Below are positions 9,820 to 17,604 of a DNA stretch of 64,000 bases, piece by piece. The stretch comes from Microbacterium sp. Gd 4-13 (GTDB taxonomy: Bacteria > Actinomycetota > Actinomycetes > Actinomycetales > Microbacteriaceae): assembly GCF_003095395.1 (NCBI RefSeq), contig NZ_QEIJ01000001.1, forward strand, positions 682,001-746,000, given 5' to 3'. Under the pieces are notes generated by a model, which saw only the letters and a list, made by a program, of their open reading frames with translations, had not been told where the DNA came from and did not search any database. The number at the start of each line of letters is the position of its first letter. The first letter of the stretch is position 1. Position numbers and translations under genes: made by a program.

Positions 9820-10169
9820 TGGGGGCGCCCCAGACTCCGAAGGCCGCCGCGGAATATCAGCGGAACGCTCTCGCGCCGGGAATCCTGGCCGCCATCGTGC
9901 TCGTCGCGGGTATCGCCTTGGTCGGACAGGAGTATTACCTCGCCGTCAGGTTCGTCGTAGCGATCCTGGCGGTCATCATCGGCTGGTTCGCCATTCAGGC
10001 GGGTCAGTGGTGGTGGGCACCCGTCATGCTCGCCATCGCGCTCATCTGGAATCCGGTATACCCGATAAACATCACCGGTGAGTGGCTCGTCGGTGCGCAC
10101 ATCGTCGGCGCCGCCGTCTGTCTCGTGGCCGGTGCGCTGATCAGATTCCGCCGCACGCCCGCTGCGTAG
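9819..10169 (+). CDS. small membrane protein, DUF6804-like
   Basis: 116 residues with about three or four hydrophobic segments (residues 20-38, 43-60, 62-80 and 88-107) and short polar ends. The pattern resembles the DUF6804 family of Microbacteriaceae, whose function is unknown. Its ATG overlaps the stop of the unusual ABC ATPase (TGATG), so the two are probably made together and may work together. The family name is from memory of the pattern and has not been checked. Confidence 0.72.
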   Translation: MGAPQTPKAAAEYQRNALAPGILAAIVLVAGIALVGQEYYLAVRFVVAILAVIIGWFAIQAGQWWWAPVMLAIALIWNPVYPINITGEWLVGAHIVGAAVCLVAGALIRFRRTPAA

Positions 10170-10220
10170 CATCCGGCTGATCTCTCGTCAGGGCGCGACG
10201 CCGAACCTACACTCGGAACC

Positions 10221-11108
10221 ATGCGCCATGGCATCGTGATCCTCCCGCAGGAACCCTGGACGACGGCTCGGAAGAAATGGGGGTCAGCGGAAGCGCTGGG
10301 CTTCGATCACGCGTGGACCTATGACCACCTTTCGTGGCGCACTCTGGCCGACCAGGTCTGGCACGCGACCGTGCCGACGCTCACCGCGGCAGCCGTGGTG
10401 ACGCAGAGGATCCGGCTGGGAACCTTCGTCGCCTCGCCGAACTTCCGCCACCCGGTCCCGTTCGCGAAAGAGGTCGCGACCCTCGACGACATCTCCGGCG
10501 GCCGCTTCGTTCTGGGAGTCGGTTCGGGAGGCACCGGCTTCGACGCGTTCGTGCTCGGCCAGCCCGAGTACTCGCCCCGCGAGCGACACGAGCGCTATGT
10601 CGAGTTCGTCGCCGTCCTCGACGAGCTCCTCCGCCACGAGCCTGCGGGCTCCGGCGGTTTCGACGTCGACGGTCGGTGGTTCACGGCGCGCGGCGCCCGC
10701 ATGGTGGGGGAGCCTGTGCAGCGCCCCCGGGTGCCGTTCGTTCTCGCAGCCAACGGCCCGAAAGGACTCGCGCTCGTCGCCGAACGAGCTCAGGGATGGG
10801 TCACCACGGGGTGGGAAGGGCGCACCGGCGAGGAGTGGTGGCAGTCGGTCGAGATGCTCTCGCGTCGCCTCGATGACGCGCTGGAGAACGTCGGACGCAG
10901 CTCGGGATCGATCGACCGCTATCTCTCCCTCGACTCGGGCGGCTTCTTCTCGTTCGAGAGCGTCGCGCGCTTCGAAGAGATGGTCGAGCGTGCCGAGGCG
11001 CTCGGCTTCACCGACGTGATCTCGCACTGGCCGCGCGCCGACGGCATCTACGCCGGAGACGAAGACGTTCTCCACGAGGTCGCTTCACGGCTCGTCGCGG
11101 CGCCGTGA
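10221..11108 (+). CDS. LLM class flavin-dependent oxidoreductase
   Basis: 295 residues with the luciferase-like monooxygenase TIM barrel. The start RHGIVILPQEPW and the segments LGFDHAWTYDHL, TQRIRLGTFVASPNFRHPVPFAKEVATLDDISGGR and LGVGSGGTGFDAF are family hallmarks. It would use reduced FMN or F420; the type of substrate cannot be read from the sequence. Stand-alone gene followed by a bidirectional hairpin before tRNA-Asn. Confidence 0.92.
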   Translation: MRHGIVILPQEPWTTARKKWGSAEALGFDHAWTYDHLSWRTLADQVWHATVPTLTAAAVVTQRIRLGTFVASPNFRHPVPFAKEVATLDDISGGRFVLGVGSGGTGFDAFVLGQPEYSPRERHERYVEFVAVLDELLRHEPAGSGGFDVDGRWFTARGARMVGEPVQRPRVPFVLAANGPKGLALVAERAQGWVTTGWEGRTGEEWWQSVEMLSRRLDDALENVGRSSGSIDRYLSLDSGGFFSFESVARFEEMVERAEALGFTDVISHWPRADGIYAGDEDVLHEVASRLVAAP

Positions 11109-11152
11109 CCCGAGCGGGGCCGACCTCGTGTTCGCCGACACCCGCACACGAC

Positions 11153-11182
11153 GAAGGCCCGAAGCGCGCGCTTCGGGCCTTC
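11153..11182. terminator. strong hairpin between LLM gene and tRNA-Asn
   Basis: A perfect inverted repeat pairs GAAGGCCCGAAGCGC with its complement, with almost no loop. It lies downstream of the plus-strand oxidoreductase gene and of the minus-strand tRNA-Asn, so it can serve both. No long T-run follows on either strand. Confidence 0.65.
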
Positions 11183-11192
11183 ACTGAGTTGG

Positions 11193-11265
11193 CTCCCCGG
11201 CTTGGACTCGAACCAAGAACCTATCGGTTAACAGCCGATTGCTCTGCCAATTGAGCTACCGAGGA
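11193..11265 (-). tRNA. tRNA-Asn (GTT)
   Basis: Minus-strand cloverleaf of 73 nt. The acceptor TCCTCGG pairs with CCGGGGA, the D-arm is AGCTCAATTGGCAGAGC, the anticodon loop contains GTT (CTGTTAA), and the T-loop is TTCGAGT. The gene does not clearly encode the full CCA (GCC follows). Confidence 0.96.
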
Positions 11266-11328
11266 TCACATCGCCCGTTCGCAGGGCAACCCCTCGATAC
11301 TAGCAAAGCGAAAGGGGTGGTCGGAAAC

Positions 11329-11895
11329 TCAGGCGTCCAGATCGTCGATTCCGGGTGTCCATGACTTGCCCGGACGCCCCCATCCGCGCTTCTTCGCGAT
11401 CTTCTGCGCGGTCTTCCAATCGGAGTCGTCGAGCCGGTCGACGTAGAGGATCCCGTCGAGGTGATCGAACTCGTGCTGAAGGATGCGGGCTCGCCACCCG
11501 TCGACCTGGATGCTGACCGACTGGCCGTCGAGGTCGGTGCCCGTGATGAGCACCTCGTCCGACCGGCGAAGCGGGAAGCGCTCACCCGGGAACGACAGGC
11601 ACCCCTCCGACTCCTCCTCATCGTCGGGAGCGCCGGGCTCGAGCGGCCTCATCCACAACTCGGGGTTGAGAATCACGCCACGCCACGGTGCGCCGTCGTC
11701 GTCCGTGTAGCTGTACGTGAAGATGCGCAGACCGACGCCCACCTGGGGGGCGGCGAGTCCGACCCCGGGCGCAGCATCCATCGTCTCGAACATGTCGTCG
11801 ACGAGCGTGCGGATCTCATCCGAGATCTCGGCGACGCGGCTGGCGGGGGCGTGGAGAACGGGGTCTCCCATGATGCGGATAGGAAGAACGGCCAC
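11329..11895 (-). CDS. def: peptide deformylase
   Basis: 188 residues. Removes the formyl group from nascent N-terminal methionine. All three motifs are present: GVGLAAPQVG, EGCLSFPGE and QHEFDHLDG, supplying the Cys and two His metal ligands and the catalytic Glu. The C-terminal tail of about 25 residues is typical of actinobacterial type I/III enzymes. Transcribed divergently from the DMT-type transporter gene. Confidence 0.96.
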   Translation of the reverse strand: MAVLPIRIMGDPVLHAPASRVAEISDEIRTLVDDMFETMDAAPGVGLAAPQVGVGLRIFTYSYTDDDGAPWRGVILNPELWMRPLEPGAPDDEEESEGCLSFPGERFPLRRSDEVLITGTDLDGQSVSIQVDGWRARILQHEFDHLDGILYVDRLDDSDWKTAQKIAKKRGWGRPGKSWTPGIDDLDA

Positions 11896-11937
11896 GCCTT
11901 GAGCCTATCGAGCGATTCCGGCGGTTAGTGTCGGAGG

Positions 11938-12927
11938 GTGATTGGCGCCGAAGTTTTGCTGAACGACGTCACGGATGAACTCGTCGGTATCTTCCGCGAC
12001 CCCGGGATTCTCCTCGGGATCCCTCTCGCGTTGGCGGGTGCGGTTTTCATGTCTTTCGGTGCGCAGTACCAGCACCGCGGCGTGATGAAGGTCGAACGTG
12101 TCACCGGTCAGACCGGCGCGGGGCTCAGCGGTCGGCAGCTGCTGGCGCTGCTCGGTCGCCCGTCGTGGGTCATCGGCACGCTCATGCTGGGGCTTGCGAT
12201 CATCTGTCAGCTCGGTGCGCTGTCGGTCGCGCCGCTGATTCTCGTGCAGCCCATCGGCGCGATCGCGCTCGTCATCACGACTCTGCTCAACGCACGGGTT
12301 TCGGGACACAAGCCGACTCGACGGTCGATCTTCGCGATCGTGCTGTGTATCGGCGGCATCTTCTCCTTCGTGACGATCGCGGCATTCTTCGCGACCGAGC
12401 ACGCGATCACGGCGCGAGAGCTCTCGATCATCCTCGTCATCCTTCTGGTGGTCCTCGCCATCTTCGGTGGCACGTGGCTCGCGCGTCGCCGAAAGCTGCG
12501 CGCGTTGTTCTACATCTCCGCCGGTGGCGTGGTCTACGGATTCGTCGCCACGCTCGCGAAGGTCGTCATCAGCCGGGCGCAGGACGGCAACTTCGACTGG
12601 TTGACGGTGCTGTGCGTCGTCGGGCTCCTGATCGCCGCGGGCGTCGGTTCGTACTTCGTGCAGACGTCGTACTCTGTCGGTCCGCCCGACCTCGTGATCG
12701 CGGGTCTCACCGTGATCGACCCGATCGTGGCCGTCGTGATCGGCCTCGTGGTGCTCGGCGAGGCGTCGACCGCTCCGCCGTGGGCGCTCGTCGGCTTCGG
12801 CATCGCGGGCGCGATCGCGATTGTCGGCGTGTTCCTGCTGACGCGCTACCACCCGCAGATCATCAGCGACAGCCAGGAGCTCGGCATAGCCCGCGGGAGT
12901 GGCCGGGAGCACCCGCCGCTGGTGTGA
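11938..12927 (+). CDS. DMT superfamily (EamA/NIPA-like) membrane transporter
   Basis: 329 residues with about nine or ten transmembrane segments in two halves. The second half is rich in small residues and has VQTSYSVGPPDLVIAGLTVIDP, the kind of conserved PP/DP loop seen in DMT and NIPA-like proteins. The substrate is unknown. The GTG at 11938 immediately follows GGAGG, so the ribosome site overlaps it. A TTG six codons downstream is an alternative start, but its spacing to the GGAGG is long. Confidence 0.85.
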   Translation: MIGAEVLLNDVTDELVGIFRDPGILLGIPLALAGAVFMSFGAQYQHRGVMKVERVTGQTGAGLSGRQLLALLGRPSWVIGTLMLGLAIICQLGALSVAPLILVQPIGAIALVITTLLNARVSGHKPTRRSIFAIVLCIGGIFSFVTIAAFFATEHAITARELSIILVILLVVLAIFGGTWLARRRKLRALFYISAGGVVYGFVATLAKVVISRAQDGNFDWLTVLCVVGLLIAAGVGSYFVQTSYSVGPPDLVIAGLTVIDPIVAVVIGLVVLGEASTAPPWALVGFGIAGAIAIVGVFLLTRYHPQIISDSQELGIARGSGREHPPLV

Positions 12928-12955
12928 CCGCGTGACGATAAACTCGTCGACGCAG

Positions 12956-13029
12956 GGGGCGGTGGCCAAGCTGGTCAAGGCAGCGGGCTCATAACCCGAC
13001 GATCGTGGGTTCAAGTCCCACCCGCCCTA
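12956..13029 (+). tRNA. tRNA with CAT anticodon (Met, or Ile2 if lysidine-modified)
   Basis: 74 nt. The acceptor GGGGCGG pairs with CCGCCCT, the D-arm is GCC...GGC, the anticodon loop is CTCATAA, the T-stem is GTGGG/CCCAC and the discriminator is A. The D-arm is not that of an initiator tRNA. Whether it is elongator Met or Ile2 cannot be settled from the gene alone. It marks the left edge of an accessory stretch. Confidence 0.93.
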
Positions 13030-13236
13030 CAAAGAACCGGGGAAACATGCGGGAGGACCGCGCGTAGAAGTTGCAGCAGTGGCGTCCCGGATTCATTTAG
13101 GGGGCCGCTTCTGGACGTTTCCCCCGCGAGGTACGCATGAGGTGCCGGCGGCCACGTGTTCTCGCGCATGCAGTGAGTCCTCTGATGGAGGGCACCTTTC
13201 AATTCCCAGCGGAGCACCGCTGGGGCAATGAGCGCA
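13030..13236. other. intergenic region after the CAT tRNA
   Basis: No convincing gene is seen in these 207 bp. The sequence is less biased in codon position than its surroundings and contains an imperfect inverted pair (GGGGAAAC near 13040 and GTTTCCCC near 13118). It may be the remains of an integration junction, but no second copy of the tRNA 3' end was found to the right. Confidence 0.4.
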
Positions 13237-13656
13237 CTACTCCTCCGTGATCAGACCTTCGTCGAGATACACCGTGGCATAGAGGTTTACGCCGAGAGCG
13301 GCGATCCGTCCGGCGACCTCAGCCGGGAGAACAAAGCCGCCCTGGGCGGAGTCGGAAGACCCGTGCCACCACAGTCGCGCTTCGCAGTCGTCCGGGAGTT
13401 CGGCGACCCTGCCAGCGGCGGTGCGGGTAATTCGGAGTATTTCCTTCAGTGATCCGGTGCCGGTTTGGTCTTCTTCCGTGTTGTTCATCGTGTCCGCATC
13501 TACGGACCATGTGTGATGCTCGCGGACTCGACCTGACCGGAGGGTGACACCTTTTGGCCTGACTTCAGTCGGGTCAAGCCCCAGCAATCTCGAGATCGTC
13601 TCAGGGTCCGTCTCCGTTGACGTGACGACGAAACTCGCTCTACCCGACCGGATCAT
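13237..13656 (-). CDS. DUF4279-like protein
   Basis: 139 residues from the ATG at 13656. The sequence resembles DUF4279: an N-terminal strand with SFVVTSTETDPETISRLLGL, a central HHTWSVD, and a C-terminal GGFVLPAEVAGRIAALGVNLYATVYLD. The function is unknown. Such small proteins occur in accessory regions and have been suggested to act as immunity proteins, but nothing here proves it. An upstream in-frame start at 13725 would add 23 residues without family character. Soluble, no signal. Confidence 0.7.
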   Translation of the reverse strand: MIRSGRASFVVTSTETDPETISRLLGLDPTEVRPKGVTLRSGRVREHHTWSVDADTMNNTEEDQTGTGSLKEILRITRTAAGRVAELPDDCEARLWWHGSSDSAQGGFVLPAEVAGRIAALGVNLYATVYLDEGLITEE

Positions 13657-13832
13657 GCGGCTGAGCCTAGAGCACTCCGTAACGGGCGCTGCAGGCGCTG
13701 TATTGATCGCGAACAGCTCGCGCATTGCCGATCTATTCAGTTGCGCGGGTGGATCGAGCAGCGGGCGTCTGTAAGGGCTGCTTGTGAACTCAGCCGTAGC
13801 GCGCGGTAAGGAGTCCCGTTAGCTTCGATCAC

Positions 13833-14597
13833 ATGAACGTCGCTGCCAAGTTCACCGCGGGCGTCGCCGTGCTCGTCGTGGGCGGCCTCGTCGCCCTCGC
13901 TGCGCCAGCCATCTTTGGCGCGTACGCAGAGATGTCGTCGTGGGCCATCTTCCAGCCACCGGAGGAGCCGACTGTCGAGCCAGCGCCCGACGAGACGGAG
14001 GACACCCTTGGCGCGGAGATGATTGATGAACTCGGCGACGGCTACGTGTACGTAGGGAACGGCACCGCGATCCCGAAGGGCTCCCCTCCCGGGTGCGACG
14101 ACCCGGCCTGGCTGCACGTCGGCGGGATGAGCGCGAGCCTGAGCGGGAACCTGGTGGATCGAGGCGCGCGCGACCTCGCCGCAGGCATCGCGGGCACGGA
14201 CGAAGAGGGTCAGATTGTGACGTACACCGTGGCGCCCGGTGATGCGATCTACGCGATCGGCGATCGATTCTGCATCGCGAACGCGCTGACGCTTACGATG
14301 CTCAACCACACGCGTACGATTCAACCCGGCGAGGTGCTGTTGCTTCACCCTGACAGCTCCATCCCGTGGATTCCGTACTTCAACCCCGCCGGCGCGCCCG
14401 CGGGGTACCAGCAGATTCCGTACCAGCTCGCGGTTGAAGCGATGAGCGCTGCGGCCCACGCTGACGATCTCGACGCCATGCGCAGGATCTTTGCTGACGA
14501 CCTTGCGCACCTGTTCCCGCACCCGGCCGACGCCGACGTGATCGCAAAGGCACTCGACGCTGGCGACCTCGATATGCTGCGCCAGATGTTCGCGTAG
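13833..14597 (+). CDS. membrane-anchored protein with LysM-like domain
   Basis: 254 residues. Residues 8-30 form a signal-anchor helix, followed by an acidic Pro/Glu linker (about 41-60). Residues 127-173 look like a LysM peptidoglycan-binding module: TYTVAPGDAIYAIGDRF, then LTMLN and a closing IQPGEVLLLHP. The C-terminal about 60 residues carry two short repeats (ADDLDAMRRIFADDL and AGDLDMLRQMF), each with a D-D/G-DL-DxxRxxFA pattern. It probably sits on the outer face of the membrane and holds the wall. No relatives are recognised beyond LysM. Confidence 0.72.
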   Translation: MNVAAKFTAGVAVLVVGGLVALAAPAIFGAYAEMSSWAIFQPPEEPTVEPAPDETEDTLGAEMIDELGDGYVYVGNGTAIPKGSPPGCDDPAWLHVGGMSASLSGNLVDRGARDLAAGIAGTDEEGQIVTYTVAPGDAIYAIGDRFCIANALTLTMLNHTRTIQPGEVLLLHPDSSIPWIPYFNPAGAPAGYQQIPYQLAVEAMSAAAHADDLDAMRRIFADDLAHLFPHPADADVIAKALDAGDLDMLRQMFA

Positions 14598-14676
14598 CCA
14601 CCTCGGCGGCGATAGCGAGGTGCTTCTCCCTCTTGCGGGGGAGGCGGGCAGATCGACCGCGGAATACCGTCTTCGT

Positions 14677-14928
14677 ATGTCGATTGAACGACTATCGCGT
14701 GCGTCAACGGGTGCACTCGGCGCAGTTGCACTCGGTTTCGTCGCGGGCCTGCTCTCGGCAGACCCGCTGCTCGGGGTCGCGGTAGCGATGTTCACCGCGA
14801 TCCCCTTCGCATACCTGACCACCACATCCTCGCGAGGAGGGCGATCGACGCGGGCCCTTCCGGCGACGGAGCGTGAGCGCCCGGGTAAGAATGACGAGCC
14901 CGACGAATGCAGACCACACGGCACCTGA
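14677..14928 (+). CDS. small hypothetical membrane protein
   Basis: 83 residues from the ATG at 14677. Residues 10-47 are hydrophobic and could form one or two transmembrane helices. A basic, Arg/Pro-rich tail follows. No family is recognised. It lies 80 bp after the LysM-type gene, and its tail is overlapped by open frames on the other strand, so it is only moderately supported. Confidence 0.45.
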   Translation: MSIERLSRASTGALGAVALGFVAGLLSADPLLGVAVAMFTAIPFAYLTTTSSRGGRSTRALPATERERPGKNDEPDECRPHGT

Positions 14929-15030
14929 CATGATGCCGGGTTCGATGCAGTTGACCGACTACGCCCCGAGCGAGCTCGGGGAGTAGTGGGCGATACCGGT
15001 GGCTACGCCCCGATAAGCGGAGGTCGCGCA

Positions 15031-15105
15031 ATGGCTTTCGAACCCGTCATGGAAGACGAAGCGGCTCCTGGGCTGGTTCCCGAGACGCCGATGATCACAG
15101 GGTAA
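15031..15105 (+). CDS. possible 24-residue peptide
   Basis: A short ATG-TAA frame (MAFEPVMEDEAAPGL...) seven bases after a good GGAGG ribosome site. It is acidic and has no recognised family. It may be a leader, a relic or chance; the ribosome site is the only real support. Confidence 0.2.
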   Translation: MAFEPVMEDEAAPGLVPETPMITG

Positions 15106-15150
15106 GCGCCCGCGGCCTCCGCCGAGCGTCCGCCGTGGCTCGTAGATTGG

Positions 15151-15345
15151 ATGGAACGGACGGGAGCGGAGTTGGAGACGACCGCAGTGCGAGCGAAGAA
15201 CGTCGAGGCGGCAATCCACAGCGCCGAGATCGAAGGGCTGCGCATCAGCAAAGCGACCCTCACCGACGCCAACGCGTACGTTGCCGGGACGATCGACTCG
15301 ACCGAGCTCGTCGATCGGGTGCGCACCCGATATGGCCTCTCCTGA
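15151..15345 (+). CDS. VbhA-like antitoxin of a Fic system
   Basis: 64 residues. It carries the class I Fic-inhibition motif (S/T)xxxE(G/N) as SAEIEG near residues 24-29, followed by a C-terminal segment (ATLTDANAYVAGTIDSTEL) typical of VbhA-type antitoxins. The antitoxin helix is expected to block ATP binding in the partner Fic domain encoded just downstream. The ATG at 15151 has a poor ribosome site; the GTG at codon 14, after GGAGTTGGAG, is an alternative start that keeps the motif. It overlaps the toxin's likely start by 14 bases. Confidence 0.8.
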   Translation: MERTGAELETTAVRAKNVEAAIHSAEIEGLRISKATLTDANAYVAGTIDSTELVDRVRTRYGLS

Positions 15346-16002
15346 GGTTGTCGATCCCTTCTGATCCCGGGAACGAACGTCCCGCGGAACCGTCTCGGGC
15401 TGACCTCGGCCGAGGATCTCAGCGCCGCTGAAGCCGACCTCTCCTTCGTCCGAGCACTTCAACTGCTCGATGAGCAGGTTCCGGCGACGAACAATCTGCA
15501 GGAGCTGATGCGGATCCATCTTCACCTGTTCCAAGATGTCTACGATTGGGCGGGGCAGGTGAGGACGATCGACGTTCGGAAGAACGTGCCGGGTGCCGAG
15601 TTCTTCCTCCCCGTCGGGTTCATCGAGCGAGCGGCGAGCAACTGTTTCGGCGAGCTGGCTGAGGCCGACCACCTTGGTGGCCTATGCCGCGAGGAGTTCG
15701 TCGAGCAACTCGCTTATCACTACGAGAAGATCAACGATGTCCACCCCTTCCGGGAGGGAAACGGACGAATGCAGCGCATCTACTGGAATCGCGTCGCATT
15801 GGCCGCTGGATGGCAACTCGACTGGCGCCCCGTCCACGGTGAGGAGAACCATCTCGCCGCACGCGCTGGGTCCGACCAACAAGACCTCAGACCGTTGATC
15901 CGCATGTTCGACAAAGTGGTGACGGTGCCCGATGCGCAGACGCGCGGGGACTGGTCAGCCGACGAGATCAAGCGTTTGGCGATACGGCCGTACAAAACCT
16001 AA
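15332..16002 (+). pseudogene. Fic-domain AMPylation toxin, frameshifted near codon 10
   Basis: The Fic signature HPFREGNGR is intact (about 15743-15769), followed by QRIYWNRVALAAGW, so the AMP-transfer core is complete. The protein should start at ATG 15332 (MASPEVVDPF), but that frame meets TGA at 15362. The rest of the family N-terminus (LIPGTNVPRNRLGLTSAEDL) continues at 15361 in the frame one base back. One inserted base (TTC-CTG in place of TTCTG) would join them into about 224 residues. The remaining internal ATG at 15508 would remove the first helices. It is either a mutation that silences the toxin, a sequencing error, or a recoding site, though no classic slippery heptamer is seen. 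Confidence 0.8.
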
Positions 16003-16142
16003 CCGGAGATCGGTGCGATCAGGCCCTCCGCCTTCGGGAAGCCACGCAAGCCCCCGCAATGCAGAAAAGTGCGACACGCGCGCCGTCGGGGTGCAGAGGC
16101 GGCGATGCTGTTCGCGCGTTGCGCGTGGCATATTGTCGGTGA

Positions 16143-16298
16143 GTGCTCGACTCCTCCACGCTGCTGCTGATCCTCTTCATCGACCTCGGCGTGCTCGTGT
16201 CGGTGATCGGCGTGATGGTGTTCGTCTACATCCTCCGGCCCCGCGTGGCCAAGAATCGCGGGGCGGCAATGCCCCAGCGGCGAACCGAAGACGCCTAG
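16143..16298 (+). CDS. small single-pass membrane protein
   Basis: 51 residues from the GTG at 16143. One strong hydrophobic helix covers about residues 5-34 (LLLILFIDLGVLVSVIGVMV), followed by a basic tail. The third codon position is very GC-rich, as expected of a real gene here. No family is recognised. Confidence 0.55.
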   Translation: MLDSSTLLLILFIDLGVLVSVIGVMVFVYILRPRVAKNRGAAMPQRRTEDA

Positions 16299-16614
16299 CG
16301 GCACCGGCGGCGCAGCATCCGCCACCCAATGCCTACATGCGGTCGTCCTTCGTCGTCTCTGCCACGTCGAAGGTGTCTACACGCTCTACCTCGACGCCAG
16401 CGGACAAGCGCCGGGCCGGGCGACCTCGAGCAGATGTCGCGCAACCTCCCTCACCGCGGGTGCGCATGTCGATCTCACCGAAGTGCCACAGCTCTCGCAC
16501 CTGCACGCGATCGTCCCCGCAGCATCCCACTGGCCATACGTGCGCACCTGGCTCGAGAAACGACGTGGCTGAGCCGGTCCGAGGCCATCGCCGTCATTGC
16601 GGCGCCGGAGGGAG
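16299..16614. other. region with a start-less open frame, possible gene remnant
   Basis: A plus-strand frame is open from about 16216 to a TGA at 16570-16572. It has coding-like third-position GC and a plausible C-terminus (HLHAIVPAASHWPYVRTWLEKRRG is the last stretch, in part), but no start codon in a sensible place. On the minus strand a 65-codon frame also exists with poorer codon position bias. I do not call a gene. Confidence 0.35.
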
Positions 16615-17556
16615 CTAGTAGGGGAGCACCCCGGGCTGCAGGTTCTCGGTCTGGTCGCCGACGAGCGTGAGCTGCCGTGGGTCGATGCGGCGCACCTGCG
16701 AGCCGTCGGCGAGGTCGTCGAGGGTGATCCAGAAGATGTTCGGGCTCCGGGTCGACCCGAAGTAGTAGACCCGGTTCGTCAGATCGGCACCGGAACGCCA
16801 CCACGTCGGATAGACGTCGCCGGTCGAGTAGGGCGCGCCGTACGGCACCGACACGTTGGCGATGAGCTGGAAGACCCCGGCGACGGCTTCTTCGAGATTG
16901 GCCGGCTCGGGGAGGTAGTGGAGGAAATACGACGAGCGGACGAAGCGATCCGACGACGTGATGTCTCCGGGCGGTGGCAGCTCACCCCCGAAGGGGCGGT
17001 AACGCGCCAGGTTCTCGAGCTGCTTGTCGAGGGTGGGGGAGTTCGCCATGACGGTGTACTCGGGGCCGTGGTGCACGACCAGCGTGCCATCGAGCGGCTC
17101 GATGATCGCGGAGTCGCCGGTCGCGTCCTCCAGAGCGATGTGGATGCCGAGCTCGATACCGCGAAAGGTGGGCGAGGTGATCCGGATGCTGTTGATGTCG
17201 GCGACGGCCTCGGCCACTGTCGCGTAGTTGTCGAGCAGGTACTGCACCCAGAGCGCGTTCGGCACGGAGGGGCGGCCGTCGGGGTCGGGAAACGACACGT
17301 CCTCAGGGTCGAGGTAGAGCGCGTGCGCGCCCAGGCCCTTTTCATTGAGGCCGTCGACGGTGCCCATGCTCCACATGCTGGTGACGACACTCGAGTACCG
17401 CGAGCGCCACGCGTGCGCGTCGGTGTCGCCCGTGCCCCCGCGCTCGGTGCCGCGCGGCACGAACCAGAGCTCGGGCTCGTCGCTCACCGACCAGTCCATG
17501 CAGCGGCTGACGGTCTTGGCGATCGGGTTGTCGTTCCAGAGGATTCGCGTACACAC
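16615..17556 (-). CDS. linear amide C-N hydrolase (choloylglycine hydrolase family)
   Basis: 313 residues of the Ntn-hydrolase group that includes penicillin V acylase and bile salt hydrolase. The GTG at 17556 is chosen because it makes Cys residue 2, the N-terminal nucleophile exposed after Met removal (M-C-T-R-I-L-W). A GTG one codon earlier would bury it. SRCMDWSVSDEP, the Asn-containing NALWVQYLLDNYATVAEA and NSPTLDKQLENLARYRPFGG match the family layout. Cytoplasmic, no signal peptide. The substrate could be acyl-amides such as N-acyl homoserine lactones or penicillins; this cannot be read from sequence. Confidence 0.85.
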   Translation of the reverse strand: MCTRILWNDNPIAKTVSRCMDWSVSDEPELWFVPRGTERGGTGDTDAHAWRSRYSSVVTSMWSMGTVDGLNEKGLGAHALYLDPEDVSFPDPDGRPSVPNALWVQYLLDNYATVAEAVADINSIRITSPTFRGIELGIHIALEDATGDSAIIEPLDGTLVVHHGPEYTVMANSPTLDKQLENLARYRPFGGELPPPGDITSSDRFVRSSYFLHYLPEPANLEEAVAGVFQLIANVSVPYGAPYSTGDVYPTWWRSGADLTNRVYYFGSTRSPNIFWITLDDLADGSQVRRIDPRQLTLVGDQTENLQPGVLPY

Positions 17557-17604
17557 CACTGCACCATAGCGTTCACGGAGAGAGCGGACCGCTATCGTGC
17601 AGAT

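Noticed and set aside
11905..13014. Minus-strand frame of 369 codons opposite the DMT transporter
   Set aside because: His/Arg/Asp-rich product with no family pattern, antisense to a convincing transporter; a high-GC shadow.
15358..15364. Programmed frameshift in fic
   Set aside because: The bases at the junction (CCCTTCTGA) do not form a standard -1 slippery heptamer followed by a clear stem, so mutation or sequencing error is preferred.
14959..15672. Minus-strand frame of 237 codons across the VbhA-Fic region
   Set aside because: The opposite strand carries both the Fic and VbhA motifs. The minus product shows none.
13030..16614. Exact second copy of the CAT tRNA 3' end as a right att site
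   Set aside because: Looked for the T-arm/acceptor sequence through this stretch and found no clear copy, so no attachment site is claimed.
16597..17604. Plus-strand frame leading into the membrane protein at 17605
   Set aside because: It is antisense to the C-N hydrolase, which has a conserved N-terminal Cys and family motifs.
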